DNA of 64,000 bases from Cunninghamia lanceolata. Lineage: Eukaryota; Streptophyta; Pinopsida; Cupressales; Cupressaceae. This document shows, one piece after another, positions 1 through 11,768 of this stretch. The notes under the pieces are model-generated. The model had not been told where the DNA came from and made no database searches. It saw nothing but the letters and a program-made list of their open reading frames with translations. The translations under genes and the position numbers were made by a program. Within the stretch, counting starts at the first letter, position 1; each line of letters starts with the position of its first letter. The stretch spans positions 8,208,501 through 8,272,500 of the forward strand of contig BSBN01000293.1 of assembly GCA_027924645.1 (NCBI GenBank). Reading direction: 5' to 3'.

Positions 1-654
1 TAATTCTTGTCAGTTCGTTGTGTTTATTCTCTCAATCTATCGAGTGCTGCAGTGGTTTGTTAAGTGGACTGTATAGTGGGAAACTCCCATTCCACTACAA
101 AAAAGATAGTAACACAAGCATGTCATCTTGTTTAAGAATTGACTTGAATAGATAACCCTGAAGCAACTTGAGTATCAACATTGAATGATTATGTCAGTTG
201 ATAATTGTTATAGAACTTTCCTTGCTGTGGGAAAATTTTAGCAGCATTTTCAAATGTCAAACCATAAAAAATAAACATACAACATACAACATCATAACTA
301 CAACCAAACTATAAATTCAAACATACAACATAGAATAGAACATCAAAATATGAAACTATCAAATAAAACATAGAACATCATAAATTAGAATGTGAAACAA
401 TCAAAACAAACATATAACAGATCACACATCTTCTGTTCAAAGAATCACTGTGAACTCTCAGACTGAACTTACAAATTGAAATTACAAATTGCAATTATAG
501 AGATGAAGAAAATGGAATGCCAAATGTTGTAATGTTTGTGATTAATATTAGTATAGCTAATTGTTGGTCTATGTTCTTATCTTGTTGTATAGATTTTACA
601 CTGTCAACCTCACTGCACACATGCTTAAGTAATCATATTTGTTGTACCAGTCAC
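1..654. other. AT-rich flank without a gene
   Basis: No reading frame of interest. The stretch from about 260 to 420 repeats short words of the type aacatacaacat and aacatagaacatc, so it is low-complexity. It ends where the left LTR of element A begins. I see no target-site duplication matching the far end of A. Confidence 0.5.
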
Positions 655-2878
655 TATAAGCACAAAAATCACATACTACCTCCATGAGGACCCCTATGAT
701 GATTTAAATCCTTGTCATGTACATGTAAGCATGAAAATAAATCCTTTGGGCAGCATGCCTCTTGATAATGTGTCCTCTCTTCTTGTTTTGTGTCATTTCT
801 CCTTTGTCTATTCTCCTTCTTCCCCATTTGCGACACTTGTCAACTTGCATTTTTTGGCTTTCAACCTTGATCCTAAGCCTTGTGAGTGTCTTTTAGGTGA
901 GTTTTCACCTCTCCCCTTTGTATTTCATTTAGTGCACCTCATAGAAGCCTTCTAGAGGTCCCCTGATCCATCTCCCACTTTCAGTTTTCGATTTCGACCA
1001 ACCAATCCAAATATCCCCTTATTATTTATAGATCCCCACTAGGGATCCTGAAGATGCAAGTGGAGATTTGGATTCTTCCACATGTCTGCCCTGTTTCTTG
1101 ATGTAGAAATCCCCCTTTTCCTCCACTAATCCTTCTGCTAGCCTAAATTTCTGCATTCTACACTTTTCATCCTGGATCTCCTCGGGTGACCCAGGGTCAC
1201 CCCAGGGTGACTCATGATCTCCCTGGGTGATCCTGTCTGATGAAGGTGGCAGCCCTACCGTCTTTTGACTCACGAAAAAACTTGAGTTTCTCTCTCGTTT
1301 TTGCTCTATTTTCGCCTGTTTTTCTTTCTGTTTGCATATAGTTTGTCCTTGATATAGACTTAACTATTTCATGCACCCACACATGCATAATTAGCTCTAT
1401 TTGATCTATAAATAACTCTCTAATCAATCTCATGCATTCCCTGACCTCCATTTCTTCTTCAGTGATAAGCTATCATTGCTTCATCACTCCCTAATCAATT
1501 GAGTTCACTGGGCAATCAACCTTGTTAACTCCCCAATCTATTCCTGTTAACTCATCAATCAAATAAGTTAACTCTTCAATCCAATCCCTTCTTCAAACCT
1601 ATAAATACCCCCTCCCTTAAGCACAAAGGGAGGCAAATTCATTGTGCACCAGCTCTTGCCAAGTTTGCTCTCCAACCAAGTATTCATATGCTCATACAGG
1701 ATGTAAGTGCCTTTTACTTTATTTTACGTTGCTCAATTCTTAGCCACTGTGCTCAATTCAAAGCTCATATCGAGCTCATAAAAGATTCACAAAAGCTTCT
1801 TTTTAATTCTTTGGGTCATTTTGTTGTCAATAGGATCACCTACTACCACAGAAGGATTCAAGGTTGCCTATACAAGGATACTAAGGGTAGTAGAGTCAAC
1901 AAATCTTCATCTCTTCCAGGTTCTTTCATTGCTTTCATAGTAATTAGATAATCACATTGCTCTTGGGAATAGTAACATTTTTGCTTTTTCCTTGATAGTT
2001 CATAGATCTACTTTGTTAGAAAAAGCTTTTTCCTTTCCATTAAATTAGATTTCATTGAAAACACCAAAAACTAACAAAAACATAGATTAAACTTTGCATT
2101 TCAAAAGACATATAGGATTGTATACATATTTCTTTCATACATTAGAATCATTTTCCTTTCCAAAATATTCTAAAAAATACCAAAAAGATGCTTTGCATGT
2201 TATCATTTAGTTTGCATTCATATAGGTCTATTAAAATAGACAACATTGCAAACCCTCAATTCCATCATGAGGTAATCATAGTTGAACGAAAGCCAAACCC
2301 TAGGTCAAACAAAACCCTAGGTCAAAACCCTAGATCTAGTTAGCAATTATATAGTTCCCTCTATTCATGAATGTGTTTAGGAGTAAGAGGAGAGTGGATA
2401 AGGGCTATACGTGACAAGATCGAGGAGTTGCATCCTCAACCTCAACAATAGACACACATTCCACCACAAGAGGACCCATTTGTCCTCTTGTTGATTGAAG
2501 AAATTAGGTAATTATGACTACATAGAGCATTTCTCAGAGACAAAAATAGTAAAAGCCATCAAAAAGGAATCCAAATAGACAAAGAGAGACTAGTGACCCT
2601 TCGGGTCATAGGGTTATCTCAACTACCACATTAATTGAGTAAAACATTCAACAAAACACACAACAACAAAGGCCACATAACTTGCCAACCCCCCTTTGCA
2701 AAGTCTAGCTCTCCAACGAGATAGATCCTTGCGTCTCACCTCTTCTCAACTAGCTACTTCCATGTGAGCAAGAGTGACATGGTGGATCACCCCGTGGCAA
2801 AGAGGGAAAGGGTCTGTGTTTGTTCTGAAATCTGACTTGATAGCCCTAGGCAATTGGAGTCATAATTTTGAGCGTACA
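655..2878 (+). repeat. 5' LTR of element A
   Basis: This aligns along its length with 29713-31952. It starts tataagcac where the right copy has tgtaagcag and ends gcgtaca. Shared landmarks include a TATA-like box near 1600, the phrase ctcttgccaagtttgctctc near 1650, and a small hairpin gtgacccttcgggtcat near 2592. The copies differ by indels: the right one has about 45 extra bases near 31017-31066 and about 35 extra near 31580. A frame of about 74 codons at 731-955 is open in both LTRs (29702-30100 in the right copy). Confidence 0.85.
1600..1607 (+). promoter_or_regulatory. TATA-like box in the 5' LTR of A
   Basis: The octamer tataaata sits about 1.28 kb before the LTR end and is kept in the right LTR at 30598-30605. 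A purine/pyrimidine change downstream (ccccctccc) and the conserved gggaggcaaattcatt follow. A role as the element's transcription start is inferred from position and conservation between LTRs. Confidence 0.5.
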
Positions 2879-2880
2879 TA

Positions 2881-2898
2881 TTTTGGTGAACCTGACGT
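2881..2898 (+). other. Putative primer-binding site of A
   Basis: Just after the LTR end comes ttttggtgaacctgacgt. Element B has ttttggtgcccaccatga in the same place. Both share the first eight bases, which is where a tRNA 3' end would pair. The tRNA cannot be named from this alone. Confidence 0.4.
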
Positions 2899-3066
2899 GA
2901 TGAGCAAAGACGTTTGGTTAAGTTTTTTACATTCCCATTGTGAAAACATTTCAAAAAAATAACATTGAATCATTCTTCTATTTCTTTTCATAGCCACTTC
3001 AACTTCCATCTTCTATGCCACCATCCATTCCATTTATTCTGCAGTGTCTATAGCACACTCGAATTG

Positions 3067-4787
3067 ATGGAACTAGACTTGAACCAAGGAAATATTCCCT
3101 CAAATGAACCTGAAACACCCTCTTTTGATAGGTATGTGCTGCCTCATCCTGATGTACTTGTTACCAATTGTTAGGACTATAAGGAATCTGACTATGAACA
3201 TGATCCAAGATAGTCTAGGCGCTTCCTATTCTTTAATAACCTAGCTTGGGAAAATGACTTAGCCATACCAAATGCACCACATAAGGCTAGAAGGATAAGA
3301 TTGGAAGTACATTGACCAGAATAACCTTCCACAAGTACATAGAATACTCACCTTGATGAAGAGGTCAGAAGGTTAGAAAGGCGCCTACAAGAAACCAAAG
3401 ATGCTCAAGAAGCATTAAGGATTGCCTTAGAAGAAGAACAAAAAGAGAAGGCCACATGAGAGGAAGCCCATCGAAGAGAACATCCTAGAAATGAAGAAAA
3501 CCCTAGAACTTCAACTCTTGCAGATGTAATCGCAACTCTAGTCCAAAGAATCAGGATCCTAGAAGAAGAACAAGCTACTCCAGAGAAAAGAACAAAATCT
3601 CACAAACATGACCAGGGGGCATCACAAAATCCCCCTACCTCAATTACTATTCATGACATGCTAGTAATGACACTTGTCTGAATGAGAATCCTCCTATTCA
3701 AAATAATCCAACAATGTGCTATCAAAATCCACCCACAGGGTTATTACTAACAACCCTGCAGTCTCAGAGTGACTTCTTGGGAACATATCTCGAATATCTA
3801 AAAGAGCCTCTAGACCATAACATAACGAGTGTGCAACTACCCTGGCCATTACCAAAATCTTCCAAAGTTTAAAGCAGAGGGAGACCCAAACTCCCACATC
3901 AAATCTTATACTACAACCATAAGGGAATTCCTTCCTTGAATGGAGTTGTCACAAAAATTTTCCCAAAAATGCTTGAAGGCATCACCTTGGATTGGTATTA
4001 TCATCTCCTAGAGGCTTCAATCCATTCATTCAGACAACTAATCAAAGAGTTTGTCATGGCATTTGACATGAACAAACTTGTAAAAATAGGGATTAGAAAG
4101 TTCCTTACGATGAAACAAGAACCAAATGAATCTTTAACACATTTCATCACCCAATGGAGACAAGTGCTCTACTCTTCAACCAACACTCCAAACATGGACC
4201 ACTGTGAACTATACAACCTCTTCTTGGATGCCCTTAACAAAGACATGAGAGAAGAAGTTTAAAAACTACCATACAGGTCCTATGAAGAAGCATTGGAAAG
4301 TGCTTTAAGAATTGACCAAGCCGTCATCGATAGTGGTAGGAAAACTTATGATACTTGTGAAAACTTAAAACATTCAAAGGAGCATAAAAGACAACAACTA
4401 ATGCACCTCAAGAAAGAGATGTGAACATCGTGAAAAATAATCCAAGTAATGTCAAATGGCGACAAAAGGGAAATTAGGGGTCAAACTGATCTTCATATGA
4501 CCCCAATATGGCTCCATGGAAGGAAAGGTCATGAAACGAAAACCTATTATGGTTACAATAAAGCTATCTCCAAACTCACACCCGATCAGCAGAAAGATTT
4601 TCTCAAAATATGCCAATCACAGAGCAAGGAGAAAGAACCTCAAATTGAGAAAGGAAAAGATAACCATACCAATAGCATAGAACTAGGCCAAGCAGTGTTC
4701 ATGATCCATGAAGATGAACAAATAGACCAAACAGAGAATGTCTTCTCACAAGTGATAAATTTATTGAAAGCATCTCCCTCTCATTGA
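3067..4787 (+). pseudogene. Gag of element A, broken
   Basis: Gag is the structural protein that forms the retrotransposon particle. The first ATG giving a sensible start is at 3067 (MELDLNQGNIPSNEPETPSF). About 100 codons later, a charged coiled-coil stretch (EEVRRLERRLQETKDAQEAL) runs to about 3590. The retrotransposon gag domain is at 3936-4262, recognisable from DWYYHLLEASIHSFRQLIKEF followed by the Q-x-x-x-ESLTHFITQWRQ pattern of the family. A third block, 4449-4787, is Lys/Gln/Glu-rich. Stops at 3174, 3681, 4261 and several frame changes break it. I see no CCHC zinc knuckle, which many Tat gags also lack or have degraded. The protease follows directly. Confidence 0.7.
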
Positions 4788-4805
4788 AAAACATTTCTAG
4801 ACGTA

Positions 4806-5224
4806 TTGGAGGTCAGATGTTCCTCACAAGGAGAATCACCCCCACTTACCTTTGATATCACTAAGCTAAACCAAAATGATAAGAGAAAGGATTCATCTCT
4901 ATACATACAAATTCAAGTTGAAGAGGTCACTATAAAAAGGGTGGTGGTAGATGAAGGATCAGTAGTAAATCTCTTGCCAATGTCCTTTTTATGATGAATG
5001 GGATACAATAAAACAGGAATCAAATAGCAAACTGCCATGCATTGAGAATTTACAACAGTCATGACATCCAAATAGTTAGGAAAATCAGCCTACTGCTCAA
5101 TCTAATGGGAAAGACTATCTCTACCGACTTCTATGTTATTAACCAAGAAACCAATTATAACATGATCTTGGGGAGACCCTGGATTCATGCCATGAAGGCC
5201 ATCACCTCAACACTATTCCAATAA
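4806..5224 (+). pseudogene. Aspartic protease domain of element A, broken
   Basis: The retroviral-type protease cuts the gag-pol polyprotein. The active-site loop reads VVVDEGSVVNLLP near 4945-4983, matching the Tat/Athila D-x-G-S pattern, and NMILGRPWIHAMKAITSTLF at 5158-5218 is the conserved C-terminal hairpin (the family has LGRPW-h-h followed by A-x-x-S-T-x-H). Two frames are needed: a stop at 4993 follows MSFL and the second half opens at 5042. It lies between gag and an RNase H-like block, and no separate promoter is expected since it is made as part of pol. Confidence 0.7.
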
Positions 5225-5610
5225 ATACATTTTCATCACTTGGGAAAGGTGATCATAGTCAAGGTAGACCTTGATCCTTTCAGTGTTTACATAAATGAAT
5301 AGGAAGAAAAAGACAAGAAGTTGAAAATGAAAGAGAAACAGAATGAGGAAACTTAGGAGGTTCAAACAAGCACGACCGCTCACAATATATCCTAACAAAG
5401 AATGGGCGATCTTAAGGAATTCCCTTTTGATCTGCATACCACTAAATCCCATGCGCTGTTTGGCTTAGCAGCCATCTCGTGTATTAATGAATGGGACATC
5501 AAAAACCTTTTGGTTGGAACAATTGAAATCATAGAAGGAGACAAAAAAGAGGAAAAACAAACTTCCACCTATGAGTTTGCAGAAGCATATCATTCACAGA
5601 ACCATGAAAG

Positions 5611-5995
5611 ATTATGGACTCTACATTTCAACAGGGCTAGTTGTAAGATGGGCGTAGGAACTGGGATAATCTTAACATCCCCCAATGAAAAAATCCTTCC
5701 CTTCGACTTAGACTAGTTTTCTTTTGCACCAACAACATAGCTGAGTATGAAGCTCTATCCCTAGGAGTCATGCCGGCCATGAGAATGGGGATTAAAAAAA
5801 TCTCTACCTTTGGAGATTCTCAATTGGTGATCAACCAAGTTGCAAACAATTACGAAATAAAATTTGAATGATTGTGACCTTACAAAGAGACCATTAGGTA
5901 GTTAGTTCAATTCTTTAACTTTTTTTCCATCAAAGCCATACCCAGAGAAGAAAATTAGGTAGCAGATTCAATGGCTACATTGGATGCATTATTCT
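5611..5995 (+). pseudogene. RNase H-like domain of element A located before RT (aRH type)
   Basis: The translation LWTLHFNRASCKMGVGTGII is followed, after a stop and a frame change near 5716, by NIAEYEALSLGVMPAMRMGI and then FGDSQLVINQVANNYEI. This is the pattern of the plant archaeal-type RNase H that Tat elements carry as a second RNase H: W-x-h-x-h-[DN]-x-A-S, then AEYEAL, then GDSQLVI. The first catalytic Asp of the family (FDGAS) reads FNRAS here, so this copy would be inactive. It lies upstream of RT. A second, ordinary RNase H lies after RT at 7326-7800. The double RNase H is a Tat hallmark; the upstream position is noted as a finding. Confidence 0.7.
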
Positions 5996-7290
5996 TGCCA
6001 CATGCTCAATTACAAAACTTAGAATACATTATTTCTATGCGTGGAGAGCCACAGTTAGATAGCGAAGAGTTACCAGATATCCTGAATTATGCCATGGGTC
6101 AAGAAGAACTACTAACCCGAGACTACGTTGAGAACGATGAAGCCATCATGGAATATTTGCACGCATATGATGGGCTTCTGAGAGTCTACCATAAAAAAGG
6201 GTACCTACTCCTCCCTCATTTTAAGGACTATTTTGGAAACAAGAAAGAAGTCCTTCAAGTCGATGTGAACTTATTTCTACTACCTGCTCCTCATAAGTTT
6301 GAGGAAGCACACCCATCCCTAACTGGAGATACCATCAACATCAATGTTGGAACACCTAAGAAACCTAGGATGTTAAAACTAGGAGAACTAAATGATGAAG
6401 AATTGGAAGAACACACAGAGTTCCTCATTGAATACTCTGACATATTTGAATAGGCATATTCGGATATGCCAGGATTGGACCCCAAGGTTGTGGTGCACAA
6501 TCTAGTAACAAAACTAGACGCCAAACCTGTAAAACAAAACCGAGGCCCATAAAACCACAAGTAGCTAAAATGGTGAAAGAAGAACTCAAAAAGCTATTAA
6601 ATGTTGGATTTATCAAACTAGTTGATTATTCCAATTGGGTGTCAAACATCATCCTAGTCCTAAAAAAGAATGGACAAATTTGGATATGTCTCAATTTTAG
6701 GGACATCAATCAAGATTGTTCAAAAGATGACTTCCCATTACCATCCATCGATCAAATTGTCGATTCGACGGCAAGATATGAAGTTCTCTCTCTAATGGAT
6801 GGATTTTCTAGCTATAACCATATCAAGATCGCAAAAGTTGACCAAAATAAAACAACATTCACTACCCCCTAGGGAACTTTCTGCTATATAGTTATGCCCT
6901 TCAGGTTGAAAAACACTAGAGCCACATACCAACAGGATATGCCACATATCTTCCACGATTATATACATAAGATAGTGGAAACCTATGTTGATGATCTTCT
7001 GGCCAAATCAGAACAAAGGGGGAAACATGTGGAGGATCTGCGGAAAATCTTCAATAGGCTCCGAGAATACAAAGTAAGGTTAAATCCTAAAAAAATGTGT
7101 CTTTGGGGTCACGATAGGAAAATTGTTGGCATTCATTGTCTCACGAAGAGGTATTGATGTTAACCTGGATAAAGTCAAAGAAATCCTAAATGCAACCCCT
7201 CCAGCAAGTGAGAGAATGGTTAGATCCTTCCTAGGATAGCTAGGCACAATAAGATTATTCATACTAGATATGACTTTCAAAATTCATCCA
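5996..7290 (+). pseudogene. Pol linker and reverse transcriptase of element A, broken
   Basis: Reverse transcriptase copies the element's RNA to DNA in the particle. A linker of about 155 residues (to 6453) ends with EEHTEFLIEYSDIFE, the usual entry to gypsy RT. The RT then shows YSDMPGLDPKVVVH (6460-6501), VKEELKKLLNVGFIK, FRDINQDCSKDDFPLPSIDQ (6701-6760), the LMDGFSSYNHIKI block and the catalytic YVDDLLAKS near 6986-7012. The C-terminal WPAP-type hinge is degraded. Stops at 6454, 6551, 6870 and 7157 interrupt it; the one at 6870 stands where the family has Trp (TP-W-GTF), consistent with a TGG to TAG change. The YVDD core is intact. Confidence 0.85.
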
Positions 7291-7325
7291 ATCAACCAAT
7301 TGCTAAAGAAACAGGTGGGCATTAC

Positions 7326-7800
7326 TTGGACTGTAGACTATCAAAATGCATTCAAACAAGTAAAGAGATTTTTTTAACCCCACCCACGTTGATGCCACCA
7401 AAACATGACAAACCCTTCATTCTATATTTCAGAGCCACTAATATTTCCGTAGCATGCATGCTAGCTCAAGAGGATGAGGGTGGAAGAGAAAGAGCCATCT
7501 ATTTCATAAGTTGAACCTTATTGGAATATGAAAATAATTATACTCAGGATGAAAAGGAGTGTTTAGCCATAGTCTTTGCAACCTGAAGGCTCGGACACTA
7601 CATGTTGGATCAAGAGACTAAAACCATGATACGATCTAAACAATTGAGGACCTTTATGAATCAACCTATGCTCTCAAGAAGAGCCGGTCGGTTCATAACT
7701 TTGTTAAGTGAATTTGAGCTAACTTACGTCAACCAAAAGGTAGTGAAGGGACAAATAATATCAGATTGGTTAGCAAAATCCAGTCCCCCAAGAAGAACCT
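7326..7800 (+). pseudogene. Ordinary RNase H domain of element A, broken
   Basis: This is the Ty3-type RNase H fused after RT, which removes the RNA strand of the hybrid. Visible blocks are PPTLMPPKHDKPFILYFRAT (the family has a D in the L-Y-h-x-A strand), SVACMLAQEDEGGRERAIYF, then after a stop at 7514 LLEYENNYTQDEKECLAIVF and AGRFITLLSEFELTYV. The closing QIISDWLAKSS matches the A-D-h-L-A end with D kept. Stops at 7514 and 7586 break the frame. The integrase follows without a gap. Confidence 0.7.
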
Positions 7801-9123
7801 GTGAACGAAGATTTCCCCGACGACGAGATTTGCGTGGTGGATCTTGAGAAGTATGCTGCGTTGTATTGGTACCGAGACATCGTGAACTATCTCACAAACA
7901 AAACTTACTCAAAAAACATGACACCTTTGGGAAAAAGGTGATTACGCGTCCTCACTGCAAGATATGTCTTGATATATGATGTCGTCTATCGGAGGGCCCT
8001 AGATGGAATATTGCTTCAATGCGTTGACAAGGAAGAAGCATGTACAATATTAGAAGAGTGTTGTAGTGGAATATGTGGTGGACATTTTGGTGGTCACACC
8101 ACAGCAAGATAGATACACAGAATGAGATACTTTTGGCCTTTTTTTACAGGGAGATGCAATCAAATTTGTAAAAAGATGCTTGAAATGTCAAGTTTACGCT
8201 TATGTTCACCATACACCAACAAGAGATTTGCAGCCAGTTGTCACACCTTGGCCCTTCTCTGCATGGGGATTAGACCTGGTGGGAAAGATATCCCCCCATC
8301 TATAGATGAACATCTGTTCATCATAATGACAATAGAGTATTTCACAAAGTGGGTAGAGGCAATGCCTCTCACCATAGTATTAGGAGCCATGATCACTAAA
8401 TTCATTTTGAACCAAATCATTTGCTGGTTCAGAATCCCTCAATTCATAGCGACAGATAATGCCTCATCCTTCAAAAACCCACAAGTGAGAGAATTATGTG
8501 AAAGATTTCATATCAACCACAACTCCCCTTCAAGTTATTACCCTCAAGGAAATGGACAAGTAGAGGCTACCAACAAAACCTTGAAGTCAATATTGGTCAA
8601 AATTGTAAAAGACTCCAAGAGAGACTAGCATCTGCAACTATATCTAGCTCTATGGGCTTATAGAACAAGTGTCAGAACACCAATTGGAACCACCCCCTAT
8701 GCCCTTACTTTTGGGTCAGAAGAGGTGCTACCACTAGAAGTAGAATGGCCCAGCCTGAGAGTGTCATTACAAGGATTATTAGACAATAAAGAATACATGG
8801 TAGTTAGTTTGGCTGAATTAGAAATGATAGATGAAACACATCTAAGAGCTGTTCAAAGGCATGATTCTTACCTAGAAAGAATGAAAAAGAAGTATAACAA
8901 GAAAGTCATCCCAAGGCCCTTTATAGTGGGAGACTTAGTTCTCAAGATAAACAATCTGATTGATAAAAGAGCAAGCAAGGACAAAAATTCAGACCTAACT
9001 GGATAGGCCCCTACATGGTTAAAGAAGATATCAGAAATGGTGCTTATCTCTTGTTCACAATGGAGGGAGAGGAATTTGGCAAAATGGTCAATGCATTTCA
9101 CCTCAAGAAATACTACGTCTAAA
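7801..9123 (+). pseudogene. Integrase of element A, broken
   Basis: Integrase inserts the DNA copy into the host chromosome. The N-terminal region has YWYRDIVNYLTN at 7867 and the GGHFGGHTTA motif of the HHCC zinc finger at 8080-8110. The catalytic core shows FTKWVEAMPL at 8342-8371, with Glu where the family has the first Asp (IEYF for IDYF). The second Asp is present in ATDNASSFKNP (8449-8481) and the Glu in GNGQVEATNKT (8551-8580). The C-terminal part runs to NAFHLKKYYV at 9120, the normal Tat/Athila ending. Stops at 7940, 8112, 8628 and 9006 break it. The loss of the first Asp alone would abolish activity. Confidence 0.85.
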
Positions 9124-10634
9124 AGACAAAAAAAATATAGAAAACATAAAAATACAAAAAAATTATGAAAAATAAAAAATGTCAAAAATAATTTGTTTCT
9201 TGCATTTTAGTTTCATTCTGTTCATTTTGCATTATAGTTCATGACTTGCTCTTATACAATTTTCCCTTTAGTAAGAAGTCTAATGTTGTCTAGATATACG
9301 TCATCCTTTCAGGACCTAGAGAGTCCTCATTTTCCACAATCGCCATTATCCCCCTTCATTCACAGTGATTCTAAATCAAAGCCTAGCTCTTAGCTTTACA
9401 CTAATCCCAGTCTTAATAAATTAAGATGTTAGGATTAAGCAAATTTAGTATTCAAACCTACAGTGTTCAAAGGAAGCTTGCAGGTAGACCTTCCCAATTC
9501 TTCCCTAGTAGAAGAGAAGTCCAACCAGATTACAAAAACTTTAGGTGGCACTCAGTCACTTATCTTTCTTGGCCAAAAACGTCAGGAAGATCAAAACTCT
9601 GAAGGAAGCAATCTAAAATTCGAGTGAATAAAAATGAATGAGTGATCAAAATAAGAGAGTAGAAAAGTGAGAATTAAGAGATAAAAGCATTGCATATCAA
9701 AGTTTCAAAAAGCATTCATTTCTTGAAAAGTTAAAAAATCCAAAAAAAATGAGAAAAGTCAAGTGAGGAAAATACAAAAAAAAAAGTAAAAATGCAAAAA
9801 AAGAGATACAAAAAAGAGTGAAAGAGTGAAGATTGCTAAATGTCTATACTCTTGGGTGGAGATCAGTCTAAGCTGGAAGCCTAAAGGGTGACATTCTAAC
9901 AGAGAAAAAAAGGTACCAAGCACACACACACACACACTAGCTAAGCAAAGCCAAAGAGTCTAGTTATCTCTAGGATCATCTACTACCAAGGGACCCTTTT
10001 TCTTTCCCGGATATCCTTTACCCTAGGTCTATCTAACTTGCCATCTATGATCTAAGTCTAGCGAACACCTATAAAACTTGATGATTGTCTAAGTTGAAAA
10101 CTTGTCAGATTGTCCTATCTAGATAAGGATCAGTGTTTAGCCTTTAGCAAAGCCTAGAAATCAGAAGCACTCTAGATGATTCATTTTCACTCCCCACTTG
10201 AGTTTTCCCTAAACCCAATCTTGTAGCCTTGTATAGGTTTCTTATATCAAGACATCCCGCAATCCCCTAAATCAAAAATTGTATTAAGAGCAGTCATTTT
10301 GTTTGTTCCATGTTGCACCCATATCAAAATTAGAAAATGAGTCTCAAAGCAATAAATTCAAAGTGTCATATCTCATGACATCCAGTAAAGTGTTATAGTT
10401 TCATTTGCTGCATTTCTTGTGTGCCTGCATTATCATATTGTAAACTGCATATCATATATGAGTTCCAGAAAATTACAAAAACATGTCATCGTTGTCATAA
10501 TTGCATTTGTTAAAAGAGTTGAAAAGGTCACCATAATCAAAAAAATTCCTAAAACTTCTAAACATGCACAAGAGATGAGTACAGAATTTGACAGAAGAGA
10601 AAAAACATAGAAAAAGATAAACTTTCATAGATAC
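9124..10634 (+). other. 3' untranslated region of element A, before the B insertion
   Basis: No coding potential. A-rich blocks (9130-9190, 9730-9830) and a short CA run lie here. It ends abruptly at the first base of element B's LTR. The continuation of A resumes after 26832. Confidence 0.6.
9920..9937. repeat. (CA)9 microsatellite
   Basis: A perfect run of nine CA units follows ggtaccaag. It has no other features. Confidence 0.9.
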
Positions 10635-10972
10635 TGTATACACCTAAAATTGGCTCGGGTCGAATTAAGTAAATATTTTAATATTTATCTTAATTCTTAT
10701 TTTTTTCTATCAATTAAATAAATATTCAAAATTTGTTTGATTTTTTCATTATCCCATAATTAAATAAAGTCATTTTATTTAATTAAATTCCCTATATTCT
10801 TCTTATGTCTCACATCAATTAAATTCCCTAAATTCTTCTAATGTCTAAAGTCTCAAATCCACCTCATCAATCCACCTCACCATATTGCACATATAATTAA
10901 ATATTCTTAATATTTAATTAGCTAATATCCTCCATTTTCCAAAATAAATCTTTAAATCAATTATCCTCCACC

Positions 10973-11170
10973 AAATTGAATATTTAATTCAATGTTCCTC
11001 AGTAGCCTTCACAAATTGAATATTTAATTCAATGTTCCCCACTAGCCTTCACCAATTGAATATTTAATTCAATGTTCCCCACTATCCTCCACCAATTGAA
11101 TTCTTAATTCAATTGTTCCCCACTATCCTCCACCAATCAATTCAATTGTTCCCCACTATCCTCCACTCTT
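10973..11170 (+). repeat. 40-bp tandem repeats inside the B LTR
   Basis: Copies start at 10973, 11013, 11053 and 11093, each with aattgaatatttaattcaat followed by gttccccact and a short spacer; further copies decay. The core attgaatatttaattcaat is itself a palindrome. The same array is at 26049-26245 in the 3' LTR. Confidence 0.85.
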
Positions 11171-11322
11171 CCCAAAAATAAATTTTTAACTCATCCACTA
11201 TCCTCCACTCTTCCCAAAAAATAAATTTTTAATTCATCCACTATGAATAAAAGATTCACTTTTATTCTTAGCCATTGATCTCATCTGTTGATCCTCACCC
11301 TCCATTCCTTTTTCAGAAAATC

Positions 11323-11330
11323 TATAAATA
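11323..11330 (+). promoter_or_regulatory. TATA-like box in the B LTR
   Basis: The octamer tataaata is followed by agacccttctctaagcaatt and a purine run. It is repeated at 26406-26413 in the 3' LTR. It is the likely start signal of B transcription, inferred from position. Confidence 0.5.
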
Positions 11331-11749
11331 AGACCCTTCTCTAAGCAATTAGGGGGACTTCATTCAGGTATCCTTACCATGCCCAATTTCCTCTAGAGGC
11401 ACTTCATTTGGCAAGGTAACTATACCCAAATTTCTCATCTTCTCTTATTCATTCCATTTTCAAGTGTCCTCCATTATCATGTGTTGAAGCTCACATTCAA
11501 CACAAACTCATATCTAAAGCTATTCTTCCTTTGTCATCTTCAACAAGCAAGCAAGCTAGGAAAGCTTCTGAGGGCTTCACAATCAAGATCAAAGAAAGAT
11601 AGGCAAACAATGGAAAATGATAGGTAAAGGAGTTTGTAAGTATGTTCTTACTCATTTTGGTTTGATTCTTCTTTGCTTTCAACTTCCATTGGTGTTTGGG
11701 TTTTATATGTTTTCATTAGTTTGATTTAACCACATTTCCCCCCCTCACA

Positions 11750-11768
11750 TTTTGGTGCCCACCATGAT
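11750..11768 (+). other. Primer-binding site of element B
   Basis: Immediately after the LTR end, ttttggtgcccaccatga reads like the primer site of plant Tat-like elements (ttggcgcccaccgtgg type). It is shared in its first eight bases with that of element A. Confidence 0.6.

Larger units (their letters stand above)
10635..11749 (+). repeat. 5' LTR of element B
   Basis: This LTR runs from tgtatacacc to cccctcaca and matches 25711-26832 closely. It contains five degenerate 40-bp repeats (10973-11170), two copies of a unit of about 44 bp (11153-11243), and a TATA-like box at 11323. Confidence 0.9.

Noticed and set aside
10973..11243. Regular repeats that might look like a CRISPR array
   Set aside because: Units are tandem with no unique spacers and lie inside an LTR of a plant element.
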